DNA from: UBA2589 sp965223235
GTDB lineage: Bacteria > Gemmatimonadota > Gemmatimonadetes > Longimicrobiales > Gaopeijiaceae
Direction of reading: 5' to 3'
Length of the DNA: 64,000 bases
Assembly: GCA_965223235.1 (NCBI GenBank)
Contig: CBDCVV010000016.1
Coordinates: forward strand, 62,001 to 126,000
In this document: piece after piece, positions 16,645 to 24,771 of the stretch
Layout: each line of letters starts with the position of its first letter
Position numbering within the stretch: the first letter of the stretch is position 1
Notes under the pieces: generated by a model
What the model was told of the DNA's origin: nothing
The model's input: the letters and a program-made list of their open reading frames with translations, nothing else
Databases searched by the model: none
Translations under genes and position numbers: made by a program

Positions 16645-18279
16645 GTGAATCGGTTCGATCGAAGATCTGCTACAGGTCGGGGAGGTGGGGTGTGGTTGGG
16701 TGTGTTCGTCGCCTTCGCGACGGCGTGCGCTCCGGACTTCGACCTTATCCTCGAGGGTGGATTAGTCGTGGATGGGACGGGCGCACCGGGCGTCTTCGCG
16801 GACGTTGCAGTGAAGGATGGGCGCATCGCCGACGTCGGAGATCTCGCTGGTTGGTCCGCAACGACACGTGTCGATGCCACAGGCCTCGTCGTGGCGCCCG
16901 GCTTCATCGATCCGCATACGCATAGCCGAGGAGAGATCTTCGAGTTGCCTCTCGCCGAGAACTTCATCCGGCAGGGAGTCACGACCTTGGTCGAAGGCAA
17001 CGACGGGTCGTCACCGCTCGAGCTCACTTCGTGGTTCGACTCCCTGTCAGCTGCCGGAGGCACCGCACCCAACTTCGCCATGTTCGTGGGCCATGGGACG
17101 ATCCGTCGTGCGGTGATGGGTGAGAGTGATCGTGCCCCGGACGCGGAAGAGCTGGAAGAAATGCGCGTGTATGTGGAACGCGCGATGCGGGAGGGTGCGC
17201 TCGGACTCTCGACCGGCTTGTTCTACCTCCCGGGTAGCTTCGCCGACACCGAAGAGGTGATCCAGCTCGCTAGAGTGGCAGGGGCGGCAGGTGGACTGTA
17301 CATCAGCCACATGCGGGATGAAGGGGAGGGTGTCTTCGAGTCGATCGAGGAAACCGTCCGGATCGGACGGGAAGCGGGCATCCCGGTTCAGATGACACAC
17401 CATAAGATCGGCGCATGGCGCAACTTCGGGCGTGCTGGAGAATCGCTCGAGGCCATTCGCCGTGCGCGAGCCGAAGGCGTCGACATCACCTTCGACCAGT
17501 ATCCGTACACTGCGTCGTCGACCGGCTTGTCCGCCATTATCCCTCGCTGGGCCCAGGAGGGAGGGCGGCTCTCCTTCAGGCTCGCAGACCCAGATACTCG
17601 TGCTCGCGTCGTGGCGGACATGACCGCGTGGATCGAGATGCGTTTTGCAGGAGATGCCTCGAAGATCCAGCTCGTATCGTGTGACCTAGAAGACGGCACT
17701 GGTTCTTGGCCCGCCGACCTGGCTGGCTCCACACTCGCAGATGTCATCGACTTCCGGGAGCTGTCCGGCGAGAGCGCCGCAGCGGAGGTCATTCTCGATC
17801 TCGATCGGGCCGGCGGTTGCGGAGCCATCTTCCACGCCTTCGACGAATCCGATGTGCAGACCCTGATGACGTCGGAGTACGGGATGATCGGATCGGATGG
17901 CCGACTCTCTCATTACGGTGAAGCGAATCCGCACCCTCGGGGCTACGGGACATTCCCCAGGGTCTTGGGGCGGTACGTGCGTGACCTGGGGATTCTTTCC
18001 CTCGAGGAGGCCGTGCGCCGCATGACATCGGCGCCGGCCGACCGACTCGGTTTCGCGGGTCGTGGCCGACTCTCGCCAGGCTTGATCGCGGACATTGTCG
18101 TCTTCGATGCGGAAGAGGTACGTGATCTCGCGACGTTTGACGATCCCCACCAGTATCCCGTGGGCATCGAGCATGTATTCGTCTCCGGAACGGCGGTGGT
18201 TCGGGCCGGCGAGGTAACTGGCGCGAAGCCCGGCGCGATCCTGCGCGGTCCCGGATACCGCGCCGACCAAGGAGGGTGA
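16645..18279 (+). CDS. Exported N-acyl-D-amino-acid deacylase/D-aminoacylase-like amidohydrolase
   Basis: 544 residues. GTG 16645 has AGGAG six bases upstream. The signal ends in ATAC, a marginal lipobox. Amidohydrolase sandwich: DLILEGGLVVDGTGAPG. First metals: PGFIDPHTHSRGE. Then LYISHMRDEGEG, QMTHHKIG, and the C-terminal GSDGRLSHYGEANPHPRGYG leading to FPRVLGRYVRD, which is the characteristic D-aminoacylase stretch. This subgroup releases D-amino acids from N-acyl-D-amino acids, or cleaves D-configured or beta-aspartyl peptides. It sits four bases before a Tat-exported amidase, and both probably act in the periplasm on non-standard amides. Confidence 0.92.
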   Translation: MNRFDRRSATGRGGGVWLGVFVAFATACAPDFDLILEGGLVVDGTGAPGVFADVAVKDGRIADVGDLAGWSATTRVDATGLVVAPGFIDPHTHSRGEIFELPLAENFIRQGVTTLVEGNDGSSPLELTSWFDSLSAAGGTAPNFAMFVGHGTIRRAVMGESDRAPDAEELEEMRVYVERAMREGALGLSTGLFYLPGSFADTEEVIQLARVAGAAGGLYISHMRDEGEGVFESIEETVRIGREAGIPVQMTHHKIGAWRNFGRAGESLEAIRRARAEGVDITFDQYPYTASSTGLSAIIPRWAQEGGRLSFRLADPDTRARVVADMTAWIEMRFAGDASKIQLVSCDLEDGTGSWPADLAGSTLADVIDFRELSGESAAAEVILDLDRAGGCGAIFHAFDESDVQTLMTSEYGMIGSDGRLSHYGEANPHPRGYGTFPRVLGRYVRDLGILSLEEAVRRMTSAPADRLGFAGRGRLSPGLIADIVVFDAEEVRDLATFDDPHQYPVGIEHVFVSGTAVVRAGEVTGAKPGAILRGPGYRADQGG

Positions 18280-18283
18280 GAAG

Positions 18284-19912
18284 ATGGATCGAAGGCGATT
18301 TCTAGCTACGAGCGCGACGGGGTCTGCAGGCTTGGCGGTGGCTGGCGCCTGCGCCCCGACGCCTCAAGATCGGCCGGCCGAGGAGAGCTCCGGTCGTGCC
18401 GAGGTCACGTCGTTCGAGCTCGATGAGGTGACCGTGGCCGAGCTGCAACGCGCGATGGCGACGGGCGAGCGATCTTCACGCTCCATCACGGAGTTGTACC
18501 TCGGGCGTATCGAGGCTCTCGACCGTAGCGGCCCGGATTTGAGGTCGATTATCGAGACCAATCCCGAAGCGCTCGAGATTGCGGACCAGCTCGATCGGGA
18601 ACGGTCGGCCGGTCAGCTGCGCGGACCACTCCACGGGATTCCGATCGCGATCAAGGACAATATCGACACCCACGATCGCATGACGACGACGGCGGGATCG
18701 TTGGCGTTGGAAGGGTCGATTCCGGTCCGGGATTCTTTCATTGTGTCCAAGCTGCGCGAGGCCGGAGCGATCATCCTGGCCAAAGCCAACATGAGTGAGT
18801 GGGCGTATTTTCGCGGCTATCGGGCTTCGAGCGGATGGAGCGCTCGGGGCGGGCAGTGCCGAAACCCTTATGCGCTCGACCGGAATCCGTGCGGCTCCAG
18901 CTCGGGTTCGGGCGTCGCAGTCTCCGCGAATCTGGCTGCGTTGACCATCGGGACCGAGACCGGCGGATCGATCATGTGTCCGTCTTCGATCAACGGAGTG
19001 GTGGGGATCAAACCTACGGTCGGCTTGTGGAGTCGATCGGGTATCATTCCGATCTCCCACTCCCAGGACACGGCCGGCCCGATGGCTCGCACGGTTGCTG
19101 ATGCTGCCACACTCCTCGGCCCGCTCACCGGAGTGGACCCACGGGACACGGCGACGGATGCAAGCGAGGGTCGAACCTACGTCGACTATACTCAGTTTCT
19201 CGACGCCGACGGGTTGAGAGGCGCCCGTATCGGCGTGGCTCGCTCTTTTCCCTTCCAAGACCCGCGTATCTGGTCGCTGTTCGAAGACGCCCTCCAGGTG
19301 ATGCGAGACGCGGGGGCGCGTGTGATCGATCCGACCAATCTGGAAGCGTCGGCTTGGAATGATCCTGCCTCCTTGGTGCTGCTCGAGTACGAGTTCAAAG
19401 CTGATCTGAACGCGTATCTGGCCGATCTGGGCCCCTCGGCTCCGGTGAAGTCGTTAGCCGAGGTCATTGCGTTCAACGAGGCGCACGCGGAAGAGGAGAT
19501 GCCCTTCTTCGGGCAAGAGAGGATGCACGACTCCGAGGCTCGGGGACCGCTGACGGACGCGCTGTACCTCCAAGCCAAGGAGCAGGTGCAGAGCGCCGCG
19601 CGAGAGAACGGGATCGATCGGCTCATGGCCGAATATGAGTTGGACGCGATCGTGGCCCCCACGATGGAGGTGGCTTGGCTTACGGATCACATCCGAGGAG
19701 ACCGGCTCGAGGGCGGAAGTAGCGCAGGCCCGGCTGCCATTGCGGGGTACCCGGATATCAGCGTCCCCATGGGCTTCGTAGAGGGATTGCCGGTCGGGAT
19801 TTCGTTCTTCGGGAGCGCGTGGTCGGAGCCCACGCTGCTCCGGATCGCGTATGCATACGAGCAATCCACCATGCACCGCGCGACCCCTGGCTTCGCAGCG
19901 ACGCTCGGCTAA
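18284..19912 (+). CDS. Tat-exported amidase (amidase signature family)
   Basis: 542 residues. The N-terminus MDRRRFLATSATG with a cysteine in VAGAC suggests a Tat lipoprotein. The Ser-cisSer-Lys triad of amidase-signature enzymes is present: lysine in GIPIAIKDNID, the serine-rich GSSSGSGVAVSAN, and the nucleophile region TETGGSIMCPSSINGVVGIKPT. It would hydrolyse an amide to acid and ammonia in the periplasm. The start is four bases after the D-aminoacylase-like gene, so they are co-transcribed. The order suggests stepwise breakdown of blocked or D-amino-acid peptides (inference). Distinct from GatA: it carries a signal and lacks the gat neighbours. Confidence 0.93.
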   Translation: MDRRRFLATSATGSAGLAVAGACAPTPQDRPAEESSGRAEVTSFELDEVTVAELQRAMATGERSSRSITELYLGRIEALDRSGPDLRSIIETNPEALEIADQLDRERSAGQLRGPLHGIPIAIKDNIDTHDRMTTTAGSLALEGSIPVRDSFIVSKLREAGAIILAKANMSEWAYFRGYRASSGWSARGGQCRNPYALDRNPCGSSSGSGVAVSANLAALTIGTETGGSIMCPSSINGVVGIKPTVGLWSRSGIIPISHSQDTAGPMARTVADAATLLGPLTGVDPRDTATDASEGRTYVDYTQFLDADGLRGARIGVARSFPFQDPRIWSLFEDALQVMRDAGARVIDPTNLEASAWNDPASLVLLEYEFKADLNAYLADLGPSAPVKSLAEVIAFNEAHAEEEMPFFGQERMHDSEARGPLTDALYLQAKEQVQSAARENGIDRLMAEYELDAIVAPTMEVAWLTDHIRGDRLEGGSSAGPAAIAGYPDISVPMGFVEGLPVGISFFGSAWSEPTLLRIAYAYEQSTMHRATPGFAATLG

Positions 19913-19959
19913 TTTCGCCGCTGACGTAACCCCCGCTTCGCAGAACTTCTGGACGGACG

Positions 19960-22900
19960 ATGATGAAGACGATGATGAAGATGACGATGATCTGGTGCTT
20001 GGTGGTTTCTACACTATCGATCGGTGGGGTCGGTGTAGAGGCTCAGGAGGCCCCGGATACGGCGGCTGAGCGGAAGAAGCAGGAAGGCCTTCCGCTCCCA
20101 CTCACGGCTGAGCGAACGATCTCCATCGACACGGATGAGGGGACGTGGCTCTCTCTCGACGTGAGTCCAGATGGGAACACGGTGATCTTCGAGCTGCTCG
20201 GCGACCTCTACACCGTTCCGATCGGAGGTGGAGACGCGACCCGACTCACCGAGGGTCTCGCCTACGACACTCAGCCGCGCTACTCACCGGATGGTGAGCG
20301 GGTCGTCTTCGTTTCAGATCGGAGCGGGGGGGACAACCTGTGGCTTCTCGAACTCGCGTCGGGTGACACGACGCAGGTCACGGAGGGGAATGGGAGTTCT
20401 TGGATGTCCCCGGATTGGACCCCCGACGGACAGTATCTCGTCGCATCGAAAGGCCAGACCCGTCTCGGCACGGTGAATCTTTGGATGGGTCATGTAGACG
20501 GGGGGTCGGGGCAGATGCTCCGGAGTACGCCGGCGACACTCAAGACCAACGGAGCTGCGGTGTCGCCGGACGGTCGCTGGATCTGGCATGCTCAGAGAAC
20601 CAACTCGTGGGACTACAACGCCCAGTACCCGCAGTACCAACTCGCGGTGTACGACCGTGAGACGGGCGACATTTTCGGCCGCACCTCCCGCTACGGCTCC
20701 GCGTTCCGGCCGACACTGTCACCAGACGGGCGGTGGTTGGTGTACGGTTCGCGCTTCGAGAACCAGACGGGCTTACGCGTCCGTGATTTGAGTACCGGAG
20801 ATGAGCGATGGTTGGCGTACCCGGTCCAGCGGGACGACCAGGAATCGATCGGGGACCGCGATGTCTATCCAGGCATGAGCTTCACGCCCGACTCGCGAGA
20901 GGTCGTCGCGAGTTACGGCGGGAAGATCTGGCGGATCCCGATGGAGGAAGGTGCGGACCAGATCCCGGTTCCCTTCCGGGTCAGGGCCGAGGTGGCGGCC
21001 GGGCCCCTCGTAGAATTCGACTACCCGGTGTCGGATTCGCCGACCTTCACCGTCCGACAGGTCCGGGATGCGCGAATATCTCCGGATGGCGAGCGGTTGG
21101 CATTTGCTGCGATGGATCGACTGTACGTAATGGACTTCCCGGGCGGAGAACCCGAGATGCTGGACGACGAGGCGGTCGTTCAAGCGCAGCCGACGTGGTC
21201 ACCCGACGGTGCTTGGCTCGCGTACGTGGTCTGGGGCCCGGATGGCGGCGAGATCCGACGCGTGCGCCCAGAGGGTGGGGATCCCGAGGTTCTGACCAAC
21301 GTTCCCGCGCAATACCAACAGGTGGCCTGGAGCCCTGATGGATCGCGTCTCGTGGCGCTGAGGAACCCCGCGAGGGCGTTCCAAGAGTCGGATGGTCCAG
21401 GCTTCAGCGGAGCCGAGATGGACATTGTCTGGCTCCCGGCGTCTGGCGGCGAGGTCGCCGTGATCGCTCCTGCCGAGGGCCGCCAGACCCCCCACTTCGT
21501 CGAAGGGAGTGACCGGATCTACATGTTCCACGGAGCGCGCGGTGTGGTGTCGCTCCGATGGGACGGAACCGACGAGAAAGCCCACGTCCAAGTCGTGGGG
21601 AACACCCGCCCGGGAGCGACGCAGCCGAACCGCGCGAGTGAAGCTCGACTTGCTCCTCGTGGGGACAAGGCTTTGGCGAAGGTGAACGACGATGTCTACG
21701 TCGTGACGGTGCCCCGCGTGGGAGGCGATGCCCCGACGATTTCCGTGGCGAACCCCTCGAGCGCGGCGTTCCCCGTGACGAAGCTGACGGACATCGGAGG
21801 CGACTTCCCGAGTTGGTCCGCAGACGGGCGTTCGGTTCACTACTCGATCGGTAACGCTCACTTCGTGTACGACCTCGACGCTGCGGAGGCGTTCGCCGAT
21901 TCGGTCGAGGCGGTTGAGCGTGCAGAGCGAGAGGCGTCGGAAGCAGGAGGCGAAGACGAGGCTTCAGCGGACGCTGAGGAAGAAGCGAGCGACGAGGACA
22001 AAACGGAGTATCAGGCTTTCGAGCAACGGATCGAGATCGAGGCCGTACGCGACATCCCTCGTGGGACCGTCGTGCTGCAGGGTGCTCGCGTCCTGACGAT
22101 GAATGCGCGGGAAGTCATCGACAACGCTGACATCGTGATCACCGACAACCGCATCGCGGCGGTGGGACCATCCGGGTCGGTGTCCGTTCCGAATGGCGCA
22201 GACGTGATCGACGTCTCGGGCAAGACGATCGTCCCAGGATTCGTAGATACACACTCGCACATGTGGTCCGCATTCGGCCTCCACAAGACACAGTCGTGGA
22301 TCTACTTGGCCAACCTGGCTTATGGCGTCACGACGACTCGAGATCCTCAGACCGCGACGACCGATGTCCTCTCGTACTCCGACTTGGTGCGCTCCGGGTC
22401 GATGCTCGGGCCACGAGTCTACTCGACCGGGCCGGGGGTCTTTGGTGACTACGTGGAAGAGCCCATCCGCGACCTTGATCACGCGCGGGACATCATGCGT
22501 CGGTATGCGGACTACTACGACACCAAGACCATCAAGATGTACATGTCGGGGAACCGGCAGCAGCGGCAGTGGATCATCATGGCCGCTCGGGAACAGGAGA
22601 TCATGCCTACCATCGAGGGCGGGCTGATCTTCAAGTACGACATCACGGCCGCTCTAGACGGGTACCCGGGGCTGGAGCACTCGCTTCCCATCGCCCCGAT
22701 CTATGGAGACGTGGTGGAGGCGTTTCGCACTACCCAGATGGCGTACACACCTACTCTTCTCGTGTCATACGGCGGTCCATGGGCCGAGAACTACTTCTAC
22801 TCGCGCGAGAATCCCCACGACGATCCCAAGTTGCAGTACTTCACGGCTCATGGTGAGCTAGATCAGAAGAGCCGCCGCCGACCTGCATGGTTCCGCGATG

Positions 22901-23328
22901 ACGAGCACGTCTTTCCCCTCCATGCCGAGGGGGTGCGCTCGATTGTCGAAGCTGGTGGTCGAGCCGGCGTGGGGAGTCACGGACAGCTTCAAGGCCTCGG
23001 ATACCATTGGGAGCTCTGGTCGATGGCGGCCGGTGGCATCGATGAGTACGACGCGCTTCGTACAGCGACCATTCTCGGCGCGGAAGCCATCGGACTAGAT
23101 CGCGACCTTGGTTCGATCGAGGTAGGGAAGCTTGCCGACCTCGTCATCTTGGACAGCAATCCTCTGGACAATATCCGCAACACCAACACCGTCGATCAGG
23201 TCATGATGAACGGCCGACTCTTCGACGGAGACACGTTGGATGAAGTGTGGCCCCGCCAACGTCCGCTCGAGCGGAGAGATTGGGTGGGGGTGGAGCCCCC
23301 GAATACGCGGGCTGGCCTTAGGCGATAG
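19960..23328 (+). CDS. TolB-like beta-propeller fused to an amidohydrolase
   Basis: 1122 residues. After a signal peptide (cleavage near GVEAQE) come WD40-like PD40/TolB repeats to about residue 640 (LSPDGRWLVYGSRFE, WSPDGAWLAYVVWG, ARISPDGERLAFAAMD). An acidic linker follows (EASEAGGEDEASADAEEEAS), then a full amidohydrolase from about 690: VLQGARVLTMN, first metals FVDTHSHMWS, candidate carboxylated-lysine region TKTIKMYMSGN, LEHSLP, GSHGQLQGLG and closing GSIEVGKLADLVILDSNPL. The propeller may bind the peptide or polymer substrate. The start lies in a run of five in-frame ATG codons; 19960 is the first, after GGACGGACG. Exported; substrate unknown. Confidence 0.93.
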   Translation: MMKTMMKMTMIWCLVVSTLSIGGVGVEAQEAPDTAAERKKQEGLPLPLTAERTISIDTDEGTWLSLDVSPDGNTVIFELLGDLYTVPIGGGDATRLTEGLAYDTQPRYSPDGERVVFVSDRSGGDNLWLLELASGDTTQVTEGNGSSWMSPDWTPDGQYLVASKGQTRLGTVNLWMGHVDGGSGQMLRSTPATLKTNGAAVSPDGRWIWHAQRTNSWDYNAQYPQYQLAVYDRETGDIFGRTSRYGSAFRPTLSPDGRWLVYGSRFENQTGLRVRDLSTGDERWLAYPVQRDDQESIGDRDVYPGMSFTPDSREVVASYGGKIWRIPMEEGADQIPVPFRVRAEVAAGPLVEFDYPVSDSPTFTVRQVRDARISPDGERLAFAAMDRLYVMDFPGGEPEMLDDEAVVQAQPTWSPDGAWLAYVVWGPDGGEIRRVRPEGGDPEVLTNVPAQYQQVAWSPDGSRLVALRNPARAFQESDGPGFSGAEMDIVWLPASGGEVAVIAPAEGRQTPHFVEGSDRIYMFHGARGVVSLRWDGTDEKAHVQVVGNTRPGATQPNRASEARLAPRGDKALAKVNDDVYVVTVPRVGGDAPTISVANPSSAAFPVTKLTDIGGDFPSWSADGRSVHYSIGNAHFVYDLDAAEAFADSVEAVERAEREASEAGGEDEASADAEEEASDEDKTEYQAFEQRIEIEAVRDIPRGTVVLQGARVLTMNAREVIDNADIVITDNRIAAVGPSGSVSVPNGADVIDVSGKTIVPGFVDTHSHMWSAFGLHKTQSWIYLANLAYGVTTTRDPQTATTDVLSYSDLVRSGSMLGPRVYSTGPGVFGDYVEEPIRDLDHARDIMRRYADYYDTKTIKMYMSGNRQQRQWIIMAAREQEIMPTIEGGLIFKYDITAALDGYPGLEHSLPIAPIYGDVVEAFRTTQMAYTPTLLVSYGGPWAENYFYSRENPHDDPKLQYFTAHGELDQKSRRRPAWFRDDEHVFPLHAEGVRSIVEAGGRAGVGSHGQLQGLGYHWELWSMAAGGIDEYDALRTATILGAEAIGLDRDLGSIEVGKLADLVILDSNPLDNIRNTNTVDQVMMNGRLFDGDTLDEVWPRQRPLERRDWVGVEPPNTRAGLRR

Positions 23329-23340
23329 CGAACCATACCC

Positions 23341-23372
23341 GGTTCGAGAGGTCAGGCGTACGTTCTCGAACC
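23341..23372. terminator. Stem-loop after the propeller-amidohydrolase gene
   Basis: A perfect 9-bp inverted repeat (23341-23349 with 23364-23372) lies 12 bases after the stop and 22 bases before the next start. It has no U-run, so it may attenuate or protect the message rather than end it. Confidence 0.4.
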
Positions 23373-23394
23373 CTAGGACACGGAGGCGGGACCG

Positions 23395-24744
23395 ATGAAC
23401 ACGAGACGATTCCCACGGTGGTCGATGTTGGTGGCGGCGTTTGCAACCGCGGCGTGCGCTGCGGACGGTGGCGACGAAGCGCCTGTGGCCGCTGCCGAGA
23501 CCGAGGCGCAGCTGGTGGAGCGCGCGCGCGGCATTCACGAGCGCGTCATCACGCTCGACACCCACGATGACATCTCGGTGTCGAATTTCACTGCCGAGCG
23601 AAACTACACAACGGATCTTGGGAACCAGGTCAACCTTCCGAAGATGAACGCCGGGGGGCTCGATGTCGCGTGGCTGATCGTGTACGTAGGCCAGGGTGAG
23701 CTTACCGAAGCCGGCTTCGACGATGCGTACGAGCAGGCGGTGGCGAAGTTTGATGCGATCCATCGCCTTACCGAGGAGATCGCGCCAGATCAGATCGAGT
23801 TGGCGCTCACTTCGGACGATGTGCGCAGGATCGTGGCTTCCGGGAAGAAGGTCGCCATGATCGGAATCGAGAACGGTTACCCGGTCGGTATGGACGTGTC
23901 TCGCGTACAAGAGTTCTGGGAGCGAGGCGGTCGGTACATGTCACTGGCTCACAACGGACACAGCCAGCTTTCCGACTCCAATACCGGGGAGCGCGACGAC
24001 GTTTGGCTTCACAACGGACTGAGTGACCTCGGGCGTGAAGTGATCGCCGAGATGAATCGATGGGGGATCATGATCGATCTCTCCCACCCGTCCAAGGAAG
24101 CCAACCTCGAGACGATGGCGCTGAGTCGAGCACCTGTAATCGCGTCGCATTCGGCTGCCCGCGCCGTGGGCGACGTGAGCCGAAATATGGACGACGAACA
24201 GCTGCTCGCACTCAAGGAGAACGGGGGCGTTATTCAGACCGTGGCCTTCCGGAGCTATCTGAGGCCGGACAAGAACAGCGCGTACGCGGAAGCTTCGCAG
24301 GCCGTGGTCGCAGAAGTTGCGGCGGAGCGCGGATTCGATCTGCCAGAGGGTGGACGACGCGCGATGTTTGCGGCGATGCAAGCGATGAGTGAGGCCGAGC
24401 GAGAGGCGTTCATGTCCGAGTTGCAAGCGGTTCAGGCCGCGGCTGATGCGCGCCTGGCGGAGATGCCGGACGCGCCCGAGCCGGTGAGCGTGAGCGACCT
24501 CGTAGACCACATCGACTATCTCGTAGACCTGATCGGAATCGAGCATGTGGGCATCAGCTCTGATTTCGATGGCGGAGGCGGAGTGACGGGATGGAACGAC
24601 GCGTCCGAGACCTTCAACGTGACGCTCGAGTTGGTCCGGCGAGGGTACACGGAGGAGGAGATCGGGATGATGTGGAGCGGCAACCTTCTGCGAGTGCTCG
24701 ACGAGGTGCAGGCGATCGCTGCAGAGATCCAGGCCGACGGTTAG
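23395..24744 (+). CDS. Exported membrane dipeptidase (peptidase M19)
   Basis: 449 residues with a signal ending near TAACAAD; a weak lipobox cysteine is present. M19 dizinc ligands are visible: the HxD motif in TLDTHDDISVSN, the bridging glutamate in MIGIENGYPVG, and histidines in MIDLSHPSKE and VIASHSAARAV. The C-terminal IEHVGISSDFDGGGG is also standard. Renal-dipeptidase-like enzymes split dipeptides, including those with a C-terminal D-residue. The RBS GGAGGCGGGACCG is appropriate. Position between two exported peptide hydrolases supports a peptide-scavenging role. Confidence 0.94.
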   Translation: MNTRRFPRWSMLVAAFATAACAADGGDEAPVAAAETEAQLVERARGIHERVITLDTHDDISVSNFTAERNYTTDLGNQVNLPKMNAGGLDVAWLIVYVGQGELTEAGFDDAYEQAVAKFDAIHRLTEEIAPDQIELALTSDDVRRIVASGKKVAMIGIENGYPVGMDVSRVQEFWERGGRYMSLAHNGHSQLSDSNTGERDDVWLHNGLSDLGREVIAEMNRWGIMIDLSHPSKEANLETMALSRAPVIASHSAARAVGDVSRNMDDEQLLALKENGGVIQTVAFRSYLRPDKNSAYAEASQAVVAEVAAERGFDLPEGGRRAMFAAMQAMSEAEREAFMSELQAVQAAADARLAEMPDAPEPVSVSDLVDHIDYLVDLIGIEHVGISSDFDGGGGVTGWNDASETFNVTLELVRRGYTEEEIGMMWSGNLLRVLDEVQAIAAEIQADG

Positions 24745-24771
24745 CCGGTACTCATGGGTAGAGAGGCAGGT

